NCBI GenBank assembly: GCA_007922225.1
Contig: ML679966.1
Span: 56,105,889-56,169,888, forward strand
From: Emydura subglobosa
Lineage: Eukaryota; Chordata; Testudines; Chelidae
DNA: 64,000 bases
Direction of reading: 5' to 3'
Both the position numbers and the translations under genes were made by a program. The notes under the pieces are model-generated. The model did no database searches, was not told where the DNA came from, and worked only from the letters and a program-made list of their open reading frames with translations. Shown piece by piece: positions 12,701-23,775 of the stretch (positions within the stretch are counted from its first letter, which is position 1; each line of letters opens with the position of its first letter).

Positions 12701-13371
12701 AACCCATATAGGATCCAATCCAATTTTTATTAATCAGTGGTATGTATTTTTATGGCAAAAAGGACTTTATCAAGCTCCTAAAGGTGTTCAGATGGTAGAT
12801 TCTCTGAAAAAGACAGCAGTCCAGATAATTCTACATTTGGGCCTTGAAAACACTAACCCTTTAAAAACAATATTTAGCAATAACTAAATGAACTATTTGA
12901 AAACAATAAGAGAAATGTTATTATGTGTTTATGTCACCTCAACTTTTCAGAGGCACGGCAAAGAAGAAACAACAATGCCATTACACACACATTGTTCTTG
13001 CATAGTAAAACTGAACATAACTATTCTGTACTAGAATTGTGCCTTTTGAGTGAAATTTTCTTCCACCATCTACCGGTTCTTCATGAAGTGTTTTTATTTT
13101 TTCTTCTGCTTTTGGTAATATTCTAAAACAGAAATTTCATTAAAATAAGTAAGCGTGAAATGATTACTAAACCATGTCTATAAGCGATGACATTAGCAGC
13201 AGCAGCAGCAGCAATTGGAAAAAATTTAAAATCTAGAGTGGACTGGCAATTGTATGTCATATGAAGGGAGAACAAGGACACCACAGATATGTTCAGCTTG
13301 CAGATAAGGAAGATGCCAGTCACACTGCTTATATTGTCCCTTCATTATCTTAACCAAGCGATTATGGAGAA
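12700..13371. other. Intronic DNA with a short AGC repeat
   Basis: No gene or named repeat was recognised. An (AGC)6 microsatellite lies at 13195-13213. The poly-alanine seen when it is translated on the minus strand comes from this repeat. Confidence 0.6.
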
Positions 13372-13525
13372 TGTTGCTGTAGCTGTGTTGGTTCCAGGAT
13401 ATCAGAAAGACAAGGTGGGTGACTTTTATTGGACCAACTTCTGTTGGTGAAGAGACAAGCTTTCTATCTTACATAGAGCTTTTCCTCCCTGTGCATCTTC
13501 TTAGATGGCATTCAGATGATATGGT
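13372..13525 (-). mobile_element. Penelope-like element terminal fragment
   Basis: The fragment contains GACAAGGTGGGTGAC, TTTTATTGGACCAACTTC and TGTTGGTGAAGAGACAAGC, the same terminal sequence found at the 3' end of the larger Penelope-like copy at 48.3 kb. The strand follows that copy. Confidence 0.65.
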
Positions 13526-14654
13526 TATCAAGTGAGAGGTAGGCAAGAAGAAAGCTGAAAAGAACAGAGTCAAAGTGAAGAAAGATCTCAATGTTTAATT
13601 CTCACTGTTTGAAGAGTTATAGGAAACAGGTCCAAATTGCTTTCAGGTTGAAACTTTGTTCTATTAGTGTATTAGTATATTAGGCAGCAACTACTTTGCA
13701 GGTATCCCACAAGCTGTGCTGTGCCTATTACTTTGACTACAGGAAAATGGGGAAAAATAATATTTTTATTTACAAGATCTCATTATGTTACAGTTAGCCA
13801 GCTGTTCATTTAGCTAGGAGACTTACTGCAACAGGCTTTGTTTCAAATGTTGAGTGGCTTTTAATCAAACTATTTTAAAATATGTTGGAGATAAAATATG
13901 TAGCTGAGAAACATTTACCTTTGTCCAAAGTTCAGTTCTCACTACCGGAACAGAAGATGTAGCAACAGAGTTCAGAAATACTAGAATTTCCATCCTACAA
14001 AAAATTCCAAATTTCAACATCTGTTTTTATCTCTAATCTAAATGAAAACTTGAAATTTATAGGGAAGTGAAAAGTTCCAACATATTTCAAGTCAGAAATG
14101 GGGGGGGAGGAGGGGGATTTCACCATTTTTAATCAAAATAAAACATTGATATTCCTGAATTAAAATGTTTCAGTTTGGTTTGTTGATCTGACCCAAAATA
14201 TTTCATTTTCAGTCAGTTCAACATTAAACTGCTTTTCCCTCTTGTGGTGCATCACTTCACCAGAGTTGTTGTTTGGATTCCTGATGCCTCTGTTGTTGTT
14301 TGAGGGTCTGCCCTCAAGATGCAATTGTCAAGATGCAATATGATCTCCCTTCTGGTCAGATTATGTTGCATTAAGCCCAATGTAGGCCAACCAGAAAGCC
14401 CAGCCCATAAAGCAGAAAGGGGGCATCAGAAATCTGAACTACAATGAGGCAATGCGCCACAATAGGGAAATGGAGTTTAATGTTCAATTCACTTGAAATG
14501 AAACTTTTCAAATAATAATAAATTTAAATATTCCAGCTTGGGTCCTGAAATGAAGGGGTTTTTTTGTTTGTTTGTTTGTATTGGCAAATTGACATTTTCC
14601 CACAGAACATTTCAATATCATTCTGATGAAAGATTTCCTACCAACTATATTAAC

Positions 14655-14835
14655 AGCCTCTGGCAGGGGACCTTGTCAAAGGCTTTCTGAAAGTCCAAGT
14701 ACACTCTATCCACTGGATCACCCCCTCACTGAATTCTAATAAATTGGGAAGCAAGATTTCCTTTTACAATAGCTGTGTCAGTTCTTCCCCAACAAACTGT
14801 GTTCATCAATGTTTCTGACAGTTCTGTTCTTTACC
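14655..14835 (-). mobile_element. CR1 LINE fragment
   Basis: On the plus strand GGGGACCTTGTCAAAGGC, CACTGGATCACC and TTCCCCAACAAACTGTGTTC are antisense CR1 RT sequence (the AFDKVP region). The same strings occur in the longer copy at 32090-32250. It abuts the Penelope-like fragment that follows. Confidence 0.8.
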
Positions 14836-16075
14836 ATGGGACTGGATGAAATGGATGAGTTTGACTATGTGTTTGGGGAGGACGTTGGTTGTGTCCTGGA
14901 GGAAACTGGCTCTTTGTATGGTGAGTGTTTGAAGATGGTGTCTATGAATCCTGATATTCCTTCAGTAAGAGTGCTGTGACCAGAGATGATGGTCTGCCTG
15001 GGTTCCCTTGTTTGTATATCTTGGGAAGCATGTAGAAGGTCCCTGAGACGGGTTTCTGAGGGACAAAATTGTAGAGTTCCTCTTGGGGTTGTTTGGGGAA
15101 GGATATGATGACATCCTTAAACCCCTGTGTGAACTGTGGCATGGGATCTTTTACTGAGTTCTTTACAGTAGCTGATCAGAGTTGTCGGTTGGCTTTGTTG
15201 ATGTAGTCATCACGAATGAAGACTACAATAGTGCCCTCTTTGTCGGCTGGTTTGATCACTACTTGGTTGGATTTCAGGGACTGCATAGCTATCCTCTCAA
15301 TGGCAGAGATATTGTGGTGAATATAATGTTAAGGATTTCAGAGTTGATTTTTTCCCTACAGCAGCTGTTAGTGATAAAATGTGTGGTTTCATCCACAGGG
15401 GGGAGGAAACGGAGTCCAATCAGATGATTCTTTTTCTTATGTCTGTTGGTGGAGAGATGGTGGTTGTGGATGGTGTCATCTTTGTGAAATTTTTTGAAGC
15501 AGAGTTGGTAAAAGAATTCTTCTAGTTCTCTACCTGTTAGTATGGTATCAGTTTCTGTTATGGGACAGAGAAGTTCAGTTACTTGGACAGCACAGATAAT
15601 TCAGTTCTAGTCGGGAGTAGTCTTGATAGGTTGATGTTGGGGTGTTGTGAAGTGTCTATGCAGTGAGTCCTGGTTTCTCCTAGAGGCTGTGTTCTCTTAG
15701 TAGTAGTTGGTTCCACTTTTTGTTTTTGTGTTGGATGGTAGTCAGGTTTTTGGGGTTTTTTTGATAGTTTTGGATTTCCTGCATGATCTCCAAGTAGGTT
15801 TCCTAATATTTCTTTTTCTTCTTTCCAGTGGGTGGGAGCTGGTGATGATTTCTTATTAGAGGTGGTCCCTTCTGGAGTATGTGAGGTGCAGGAGGATAGT
15901 TCCTCAGTTGTTCAGATGTCCTTCTGCAAAGCTGTCCAGCACATATGAAGCAGTATGTAGCGTTCAGAGGGTTATAGGTGGTGAGTCCTCTGGGAATGAT
16001 GACTTGTATCTTGCATTTGCTCAGGAAGTAAATGTCACTGTTTAGTTTGGCTTCCTTCTTCATATTGTGGAGTTT
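14836..16075 (-). mobile_element. Penelope-like element, RT fragment
   Basis: The minus strand encodes pieces of a Penelope-type reverse transcriptase. At 14942-15142 the reading is FTQGFKDVIISFP, then GTFYMLPKIYKQGNPGRP, matching the conserved FYxLPKIHK..NPGRP block just upstream of the RT palm. At 15803-16063 an N-terminal piece includes IIPRGLTTYNPLN. Frames are broken and there is no GIY-YIG endonuclease here. Single-stranded homology to the copy at 48.3-50.8 kb is evident, including CTGGTTTGATCAC and TGATGTAGTCATCACG. Confidence 0.8.
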
Positions 16076-17816
16076 CCATTTTAAACTTTTAAAACATAAT
16101 TACAAAGATTAAAATGTCTTTCTGGAGACAAATACTAAGACAATGACAAACATTTCTGAACCTGAATTTTATAGCGCTATTGCTAGTCTATTATTAGGTT
16201 TGTTTGGTTTTTTTGTTTGAAGACATAAAATAAGCTTAAGAAGATAAAAACTTCAGTTACTGTGGCGTTTTAAGATAATTTTGGAATATCATTCTCATTC
16301 ATTCCTTTAGAGTTATTGATGCCTCAGACAACTTTGAACATTTGTTGTTCAGTCCTGCTTTGAACTTATTATTTTCCTCTTCCTTTGGTCTGTCAAAGGT
16401 AATTTGCTTGAAGACCAGATTCCTGTTCCTCAAAAGATTTATTTCTCACCTGACATAATAATCCACTGTAATATCAAAGTAATCACCTCACCAACCAAGT
16501 GTTTAATCCAAGGAGTATCATGATGAGTGAGAAATAAACCGAAGGATCAGACCTTGAACCAAAGTCTGGCTTCAAGCAGGGTTATCAACAATTAAAGGGA
16601 AAAAAATTTACACATACACTTCTGCTAAACACTATTTTTTTTAAATTTCTGAGAAACCACCACTATAAATCTTAGATAATGCCTAAAACTACACAAAACA
16701 ACTGCTGACTAAGTAAAAAGACCAGGAGATCTACACACAGTCATCAGGTATAAAAAAAATCTCATTTAAAGTCATACACCTCAGCATCCTTAGAAAGGTT
16801 CACTAATCACTAAATTAAAAGACTATAATGAGCTCATTTTATGTTAACATAAACATATATACATAGAAATGAGAAAATTACAGTAACTGGAGTAAGGTTT
16901 CTAACAGTTTCTATTAATAGCAAAACCATATTGTAGTTCTACATCATTTAATGACAAGGGATGGTTTGATGACTATTTTTAGGATAAGATATGGCACTAG
17001 AATTCTGTGGTATTTACGATTACGCTCCTGCAAGCCTTTAAGCACATGCTTGATTTATGAGAGTTAGCCCCTGATCCTGCAAGCACTTCACATGTGTTTA
17101 ATTTTGCAATATTCATAGGAAGTTCTCTGCATGTTTATCTGTACAGCTGAGCAAATAATTCTGAATACTTCTCAGCATTTTTAAATAACTTGCTTTAATC
17201 ATGTTTTCTCTCCTTGTGTTTTCTTTCCACTTATATGTGAATGACTGTTAACTTAAAGTGAATATTAAAGTGAATTATATTAGAGTTATATGACGAAACT
17301 GAATTTTTGATTCGCATGCATAAATATTCATATTGAAATACTTGCCCATTTATCCAAACAGACAACAGAAATGCTATGAAAGGTAGAAGACTGACCACAA
17401 TTAAGCAATACCAATCAGATTTTGCATATCTGTAATGAGTTTGTGCAGTAAAAGATTCAGACATTTTAGTTCTATTTGAAATAAATGCATGGAAGTCTCA
17501 ATGGGTTCATGTACATTCCACCAGCAGGGGGAAAAATAGGCTAAATTAATCAAATTTATCCAATTAGAATTACATGGTCCGCTCTAGTTACTAGGCAACA
17601 TGAACAATAATTACATGTAGCTCTTCGCAATTTTGCACTTGTAGAATTACTGGTCCTAAAGCTACCAAGTCTTACATGTTTAAAAGGTTCAGGATACAGA
17701 TATAACTTCATCAAAAGAGGAAAAATTAAGATGGTGCTCTGTTAAATCAAGGGATAGAGGATACAAGTGGGGGTAAAAAGTTTTATGGCCCTAACTATGA
17801 TAAACTGCAGCCAGGA
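16076..17816. other. Intronic DNA, mostly unassigned
   Basis: No coding similarity was found. Positions 17020-17105 contain GATCCTGCAAGCACTT and related words of a widespread, partly palindromic sauropsid MITE, too degraded to delimit. Confidence 0.45.
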
Positions 17817-17941
17817 TAGGGTGATCAGATGTCTCGATTTTATAGAGACAGTCCCGATATTTGGGGCTTTTTCTTATATAGGTGCTTAATACCCCCCAGC
17901 CCTCTGTCCAGATTTTTCACACTTGCTATCTGGTCACCCTA
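17817..17941. mobile_element. Short MITE (125 bp) with TAGGGTGA ends
   Basis: The left end TAGGGTGATCAGATG is mirrored by the right end ATCTGGTCACCCTA. This gives near-perfect inverted repeats starting with TA, as in Tc1/mariner-type MITEs. The element has no coding capacity and is complete at both ends. Confidence 0.82.
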
Positions 17942-18837
17942 AGCCAGGATGACATTCAGAGTAGTTGGTTCTTGCCCAAACTGCTATCGCTCAGGATGTT
18001 ATTCCAAGTGATAACCAGTAGAGGACACACTAATTTTCTCTACAGATCACACAGTATATATTCTTTAATAAGCGGACCGTTCTGAAATTCAAGTGATCCT
18101 GTGCATTTTGGAAAATTTTGGAGAAGATTATAATAAGGAAACATCTACTTTCGGGTTTTTTTTTAATAGCCCATTATCCTAGTATCTGAACAAAAAGCAC
18201 TATTGCAGATGAAGTAGGAAAATGAACATGCATCTTGTAGTGCTGAAACTTAAAATTGCTCTAAGTTGTCTTGGAACAGATCATTTGAATGAAAAAAACA
18301 TATAGCCATAGCGCACTGAAAAAAACTTCTTGATTCTCTCCTTTTAATTCTCCCTCCTAAACACTTCATTTTGCAGTGACACTCCTTCTGGAGCCCTTCA
18401 AAGCTCCTTCAAACAGCTACAAGTATTTGCAAGTAGGACACTGCTTTCCACTTCCAATAGGGGCAAAGTACTCCTATCCAGCAGGACAGGGTTAAGTTAA
18501 GAATCTAAATTCTGTGTTACACTACCACTAGGTACCCTACCCTTGACTCTGTAATATCCTGTTTTATACTCTCTATAAAGAATTTACACACACACACAAC
18601 TATAGTCAAAGAACAGTATTAAGATTGCAAATTCAGGCACTTACAAATTAGGAAAACATCAAAATTAATGTCTTTGCAGCTCTTATTTAGCCCCTCTGTG
18701 CAAATGTATTGATAAATCTTTAATTACATGATCAAATTTTTCCACATACTATTTTCCCCTGCCTCATGTAGTGCACAGGATGTACCTGGAAGGTGCAAAT
18801 GAAGAAGGAGATGGATGGAAGAGGCAGGAGAAAAAGA
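17942..18837. other. Intronic DNA with no recognised feature
   Basis: No gene, RNA or repeat was recognised apart from a short CA tract near 18590. Confidence 0.5.
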
Positions 18838-19245
18838 ATGGTCTCATGGTTAAGGCAGTTGAATGCTGCCTTGGAGAACTGGAGCCAGGGCCACAGGGTT
18901 CCTGTGTGATACTGGGCAAGTCTCTCAAACCCAGTTTTTCACAGGTGGTCACAAATTGCATGTTCTTCATTTTCTGGGTCTCAAACTTGAGACCGTAGAG
19001 TTTGATATACTTAAGTCAATGGGAGCTGTGCTTTGAATGCTAAGTATTCTGAAAAATCAGATCCTAGGCATCTCAAGTTGGACACCTAAAATTAGTTGAT
19101 ATTTTTAACCCAAATATCTGACTCAGTATCCCATCTGTAAAATGGGGATAATACTACCACTGCCCTCTAATCTCAGAGATGTTTTGAAAATAAATTCATT
19201 CATGTTTGTGAAGCATTTGGACACTATAGTGATGAACACCATAAA
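18838..19245 (+). repeat. Degenerate MIR-like tRNA SINE
   Basis: A tRNA-like head (GGTTAAGGCAGTTGAATGCT), CTGGGCAAGTCTC, and later CCATCTGTAAAATGGGGATA are in the order of MIR/CORE-type SINEs. A 130-bp unrelated stretch separates core and tail, so this may be two old copies or one split copy. Confidence 0.6.
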
Positions 19246-19249
19246 AATG

Positions 19250-20245
19250 GCCTTGTGGAAATGAATAATTCTGTCTTCAAAACAGGGTTTCAACAGCATA
19301 CAGTAAACAAGACTGGGGCCACACACTGAACAATGAGGAGAAAATAAAACATTGAATGAGGCAGGGGTTCTGAGGAAAAAATAGTATGATCATGATCATG
19401 TCGTTAAAGCTGTATCATAATGCATATGCACAAGAGGCTGAATTCAGATTGCACAGACCACCTTAATTTTAACATTTCCTAACTTTAGAGTGCTTGACTT
19501 TGCAACCTTAAATACTGTTTTAATATTATTTTCTGTGTGCAATTTCCTAGATTTTTAAGAAAGCTAACTCAGAAAACAAAAATTGCATCATGTAGCATCA
19601 TACTGAAACCTACCTCAGTCATCAGCAGGACTGGAATTTTTAAATCCACAGCACAGACCTCTGTCACTTAAGCTAATTGACTGATAGCAGTAGTAGGTTA
19701 CATACTATTTGGACCAGTACAAAAGGGTGAAGGGACACTTTACCAGTGGGTTCCACAGAGATTTGCTGACAGCAAAAGAATGATGAGACTCAGATCTTGG
19801 GTTCCATTTCAGGTTCTGAAGGGGAGTGTGCTCTAATGGGCATAGACTCTTCTTTCTGTCCCATCCACTCCAACCTGTTCACACCTCTTGATTCTCCATT
19901 TGAGCACCAGAAGGACTACCACTAGGAATGTTGTGTTGCCACAGCCCTAACACCGTTCGTATATTTTTGGGGTGGGGGGGGGCTTTAGAAAGGGGTCTGT
20001 CTTTGCAGACTGGAAGATTTGGGAAATATCTGTGCATTACAAGACTTCCTCCTGAACTGCCATATCATCCGGGCCAAAAAAATGTAACTATGCTGCACAG
20101 GAAGGGTTTTTTTTTGTTTGTTTGTTTTTTTAAAGTTAAAAGCACTGTATGGTTTGAATCCTGGCTTATGTTGTGCTCTCCACCCTCATGTATACAATAC
20201 CGGCATCTGAGATCACTAAGAACACTCGGTCACCACTGTATTGTT
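19250..20245. other. Intronic DNA with no recognised gene
   Basis: An open frame from 19928 to 20404 on the plus strand is low-complexity at its start. Only its last 50 codons resemble anything; they belong to the LINE remnant that follows. The rest is unassigned. Confidence 0.5.
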
Positions 20246-20249
20246 TGTA

Positions 20250-20665
20250 TTACTGTAGCACTAGCTCTTGATTTGGTTTGCAGGGAAGCATTATGGAAAG
20301 GAATAAAATCATATGGAGTTCCAGATAGCATAACAGCAATTATGAAAGTTAAGTTCCAAGACCCCTGTAGTGGTGTAAGAATTGGTGAGAAATTAAGCAA
20401 CTAGTTCAAGTCAAAGTTTGGTGTAAAACAAGGCGACATGGAATCACTGTCACTTTTCCATCATGTTCTTATATTGAAGTTAAGAATGGTAGATGAGTTG
20501 TAGGGCATGACACTAGATGATCTACAATTAAGTTCTTTAGCTTATGCACATGACATCATACAACTGAGAGATTTAAATTAATGATTCTCCTCACTACTTT
20601 GGAAGATTGGTATTGTCAAGTTGGACTGAAAATAAATGCCAAGGTCAGTCAGATCAAGAAACTGA
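20250..20665 (+). mobile_element. RTE-type LINE reverse transcriptase remnant
   Basis: The plus strand reads REALWKGIKSYGVPDSI, then a broken frame with KFGVKQGD, LSSLAYAHDIIQL and, in another frame, a GLKINAK-like piece. These correspond in order to RT palm motifs of RTE/BovB-like LINEs (AFDxVxREALW, GVKQGC, YADD, GLKIN). The catalytic box is AHDD-like rather than F/YADD. It is heavily decayed and has no recognised ends. Confidence 0.62.
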
Positions 20666-21145
20666 CCACCACCTAAGTGGCAGGCCATTGTATGCATGAA
20701 TAGAACCAAGCTGGTCTTAATGGAGGAATAAGCCATAGACAGGAAAGATTGGTTATGCTGTATTGCTCACTGTGTCTACAATGATGCTTTGGGATAAGTA
20801 TAAGAAACCACGTAGAAGTCACATTAATGACCAGAACCAGATTGTCCCAGATGCTGTATAAACACAGAACAAGAATATAGTCTCTTCCCCAAAGAGCAGC
20901 CATGTACTAATTTACATTTAAGTACTCACATTTCCATTGCTTTTTAATTACCCTTTAGTTTAAGGCTTTTTCCTGTGAATTCCCACCCCACCTTTGCTCT
21001 CATCCTAAAGCTAATGTATTTAATATTTCCAAGCTCTAATTCAAACAGAAATTATTTCAGGGAAATTCTATGGCCCGTGTTATGCAGGTGGTCATATCAC
21101 TGTGATCATTTTTGGCCTTAGAAGCTATGAAGCACATCAAAATGA
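20666..21145. other. Intronic DNA with no recognised feature
   Basis: I saw nothing identifiable between the LINE remnant and the 3' end of the Rex3-like element. Confidence 0.5.
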
Positions 21146-22640
21146 ATTTTCTTCTTCTTCTTTTCCTTTTATAGTGCTTTTCCTGGTGAGGGTTGTGCCG
21201 GCAGCATGGAGAGTAAGGAGGACCAGACCTTCCTTTTTTCCCTGCAAGAGGTTCCAACTCCTCCTGGGGGATTCTCAAGCATTCCTTCCAGCATGTCCTG
21301 GGTTGGCCTCAGGGCCTCCTCCCAGTTGGACATGCCCGGTGTAGTTCCAAAGGAAGCCTACCAGGGGTTATCCTTCTCAGGTGCTCAAACCACCTCAGCG
21401 GACTCCTCTTGATCCAGAGTAGCAGCAGCTTTACTGCAAGGATCTCCCAAATAGTTGAGACCCTCACCTTATCTTAGAGAGTCAGCCCAGCCATCCTGTG
21501 GAGAAACCTCATTTCCACCGCTTATACCCACGATCTCATCCTTTAGGTCATTACTCAAAGTTCATGACCATAGGTGAGCATGGGGACATAGACTGACTTG
21601 TAAACCAAGAGCTTTTTGTCCAAAAACTTAACTTCCACTTCACCGCCATGGATCGGTACAGTGCCCACATCACTGCCACCGCTGCACTAATCCCACCAGT
21701 CAATCTCACGGTCCCGTTTACCATCACTTGTGAACAAGAGCCTCAGATACTTAAACTCGTCCACTAAGGGCAGCTGCTCCCCTTCACTTGGACAGAACAC
21801 TTCACTTTCTTCCGGAAAAGAACCACGACCTCTGATTTGGAGATGCTGATTCTCATTCCAGCCACTTCACACTCAGCAGCAAAGGGTTCGAGTGTGCATT
21901 GGAGATCACAGTCTGAAGAACCAAGGACGTCATCATCTGCAAACATCAGAGATGCTACTTCCAAGTCCCCATACCGGACACACTTCCCAACTCGGCTGTG
22001 CCTTGACTGTCCATGAAGATCACAAGCATAAATGGAGACAGGACACACCCTTGGCAGAGTCCAGTGCCCACCTTTAATGAACTCTTCTTAATGCCAAGAA
22101 TATGGACACAATTCTCACTCTAGGAATAGAGAGACTGGATAGCACACAGCAGCACCAACACTTTATACTTCTGCAGCATTTCCTACAGGACATCTTGGGG
22201 TATGCGCTCATAAGCCTTCTCCAAGTCTACAAAACGAAATAGACCAAGTTAGCAAATTCCCACAAACCCTCAAGTATCTGTATCCACTGTTCCACATCCG
22301 GCATGGAAATCGCATTGTTTCTCCTGAATCTAAGGTTCAACTAATGGGCATAGCGTCGTCTCAAACACGCTGATATAGGCTTTGCTGCGGAGGGTGAGAA
22401 GTGTGATCCCCCTGTAATTGGAACACACCCTCTGGTCTCCTTTCTTAAAGATTAGGATCACCATCCCAGTTTGCCAATCCCGAGGTACTGCCTCCACCTT
22501 CAATACAAAATTGAAGAGGTGCATTAACCATGACACCCCGACTTTGTCCAGTGATTTCAACATCTCCGGGTGATTCTTGTCCATCCCTGCTGCCTTACCA
22601 CTGCAAAGGCATTTCACCACCACAGCAATCTCATCAACAG
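21146..22640 (-). pseudogene. Rex3-like reverse transcriptase and C-terminal domain
   Basis: The reading resumes after the DIRS insertion with VDEIAVVVKCLCSGKAAGMD, then RDWQTGMVILIFKKGD and CSNYRGITLL (22330-22640). The catalytic palm box reads LMFADDDVL near 21930-21945 and is followed by GMRISISKSEV. The C-terminal domain includes VPMLTYGHELWVM, GRRPRGRPRTCW and PQEELEPLAGK (21057-21560). The 3' end is marked by an AAGAAG-type microsatellite around 21146-21170. The FADD aspartates survive but the frame is broken many times, so no active enzyme is made. Confidence 0.85.
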
Positions 22641-22800
22641 AAAAGAATGGTTACTTACCTGTAACTGTTCTCTTTGAGATGTGTTGCTCATGTCCATTCC
22701 CAACTTAGGTGTGTGTGTGCGCCACATGCACTGGTTCCAGAAAACTTTTCCCCCTACTGGTACCTGTACGAGCTAGCCCTAGTCCCCCCTGCTGTGGTGC
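22641..22800 (+). repeat. DIRS left inverted terminal repeat
   Basis: From about 22670 the sequence TTTGAGATGTGTTGCTCATG...CATTCCCAACTTAGG...GCCACATGCACTGGTTCC...CCTACTGGTACC is the reverse complement of the right end at 26385-26525, at roughly 85-90% identity by eye. The outermost bases (GGTTACTTACCTGTAACTG, 22649-22667) have no counterpart in the right terminus, so the right end is either truncated or asymmetrical. Confidence 0.85.
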
Positions 22801-22984
22801 CCTCAAATAGGCGCCACTGGCCCCCCCCCCCCCCCCAGTTCCTTCTTGCTGGAACTCTGACTGAGGGGAAGGAGGGCAGGTTTGGAATGGACATGAGCAA
22901 CACATCTCGAAGAACAACAGTTACAGGTAAGTAACCGTTCTTTCTTCTTCAAGTGCCTCCTCATGTCCATTCCCAACTTAGGTG
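22649..22984. repeat. DIRS foldback region: forward, reverse, forward copies of one terminal motif
   Basis: Positions 22649-22700 and 22884-22936 are an almost perfect 52-nt inverted repeat (differences only in the middle, near ctctttgag versus ctcgaagaa). They would fold into a long hairpin around a C16 tract. Immediately after, 22938-22984 repeats the motif in the forward sense. DIRS elements carry an internal complementary region next to one terminus that is thought to template circularisation; this arrangement fits that role. Consensus splice-donor words CAGGTAAGT lie at 22924-22932 (+) and 22653-22661 (-). Confidence 0.8.
22821..22836. repeat. C16 homopolymer in the DIRS loop
   Basis: Sixteen consecutive C lie in the loop between the hairpin arms of the DIRS left end. 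Confidence 0.95.
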
Positions 22985-23059
22985 ACTCACCAGCAGTGTC
23001 TTCGGAGATGAGCAGGATTTCATGGATGTGACCCTTGAAGCACCACTCTACCAAAGCCA

Positions 23060-23680
23060 GCATCGTCTTGAGCTTGCTGCATCAAGCCATAGTGGGACAC
23101 TAAGGTATGCACCGACGACCAGGTAGCTGCCCTGCAGATATCCAATATGCACATGGAAGGCTGCAGGTGATGCCTGCACTCTCGTTGAGTGGGCTGTCAG
23201 GGCCATCGGAGATGCACCCCAGCTTGCTCATAGCAGGTCCGGATACAGGTCTCCACATTGAGAGATACTGAGAAGAAACCGGTAGCCCCTTCATTCAGTC
23301 TGCAACCGGCACGAAGAGCTGCGTCAACTGGCGAAAAGATTTAGTTCTGTTAATGTAAAATGCCAGGGACCATCGCACATCAAGAGAATGCAAATGCCTC
23401 TCTTCACTGGAGATGTGAGGCTTGGGATAAAAGACCGATAAGAAAATATCTTGGTTAAGGTGGAAGTGAGAGACTACCTTAGGCAAAAAGGCTGGGTGTG
23501 TGCATAATTGACTTTATCCTGGTTCTGATGTTAATGCCATAATCTCGGAAACTTGCCTGGCAGACATAATAGCCACCAGGAAGGCCACCTTCCAGGACAG
23601 GTGTGTAAGGGAGCACGAAGCCCTGGGTTCAAAGGGGGGCCCAGTGAGTCTGGAGAGGACCAAATTCAAGTCTCATTGAA
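23060..23680 (-). pseudogene. DIRS tyrosine recombinase, catalytic half, inactivated
   Basis: On the minus strand DLNLVLSRLTGPPFEP and LSWKVAFLVAIMSARQVSEI (about 23535-23680) are the catalytic-domain start of DIRS recombinases. LDVRWSLAFYINRTKSFRQ and LFVPVAD follow (23295-23400), then LPVSSQYLSMW and SAGITCSLPCAYW (23100-23294). The family box SARRVSE carries the first catalytic arginine just before VSE; here codon 23553-23555 is CAA (Gln), as a CGA-to-CAA change would give. Stops are also present, for example the TGA before DLNLVL. Confidence 0.8.
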
Positions 23681-23775
23681 GAGAAAGCTCTGTGATGCTG
23701 GATGGATAAGGGGGGCCCTTGAGGTCTATTCAGGAGCTCTGATTACTCCCTTCTACACCAGTCTCGCGCTGGGGG

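Noticed and set aside
13195..13213. Poly-alanine or CAG-expansion type coding repeat
   Set aside because: (AGC)6 is short and lies in intronic sequence with no supported reading frame.
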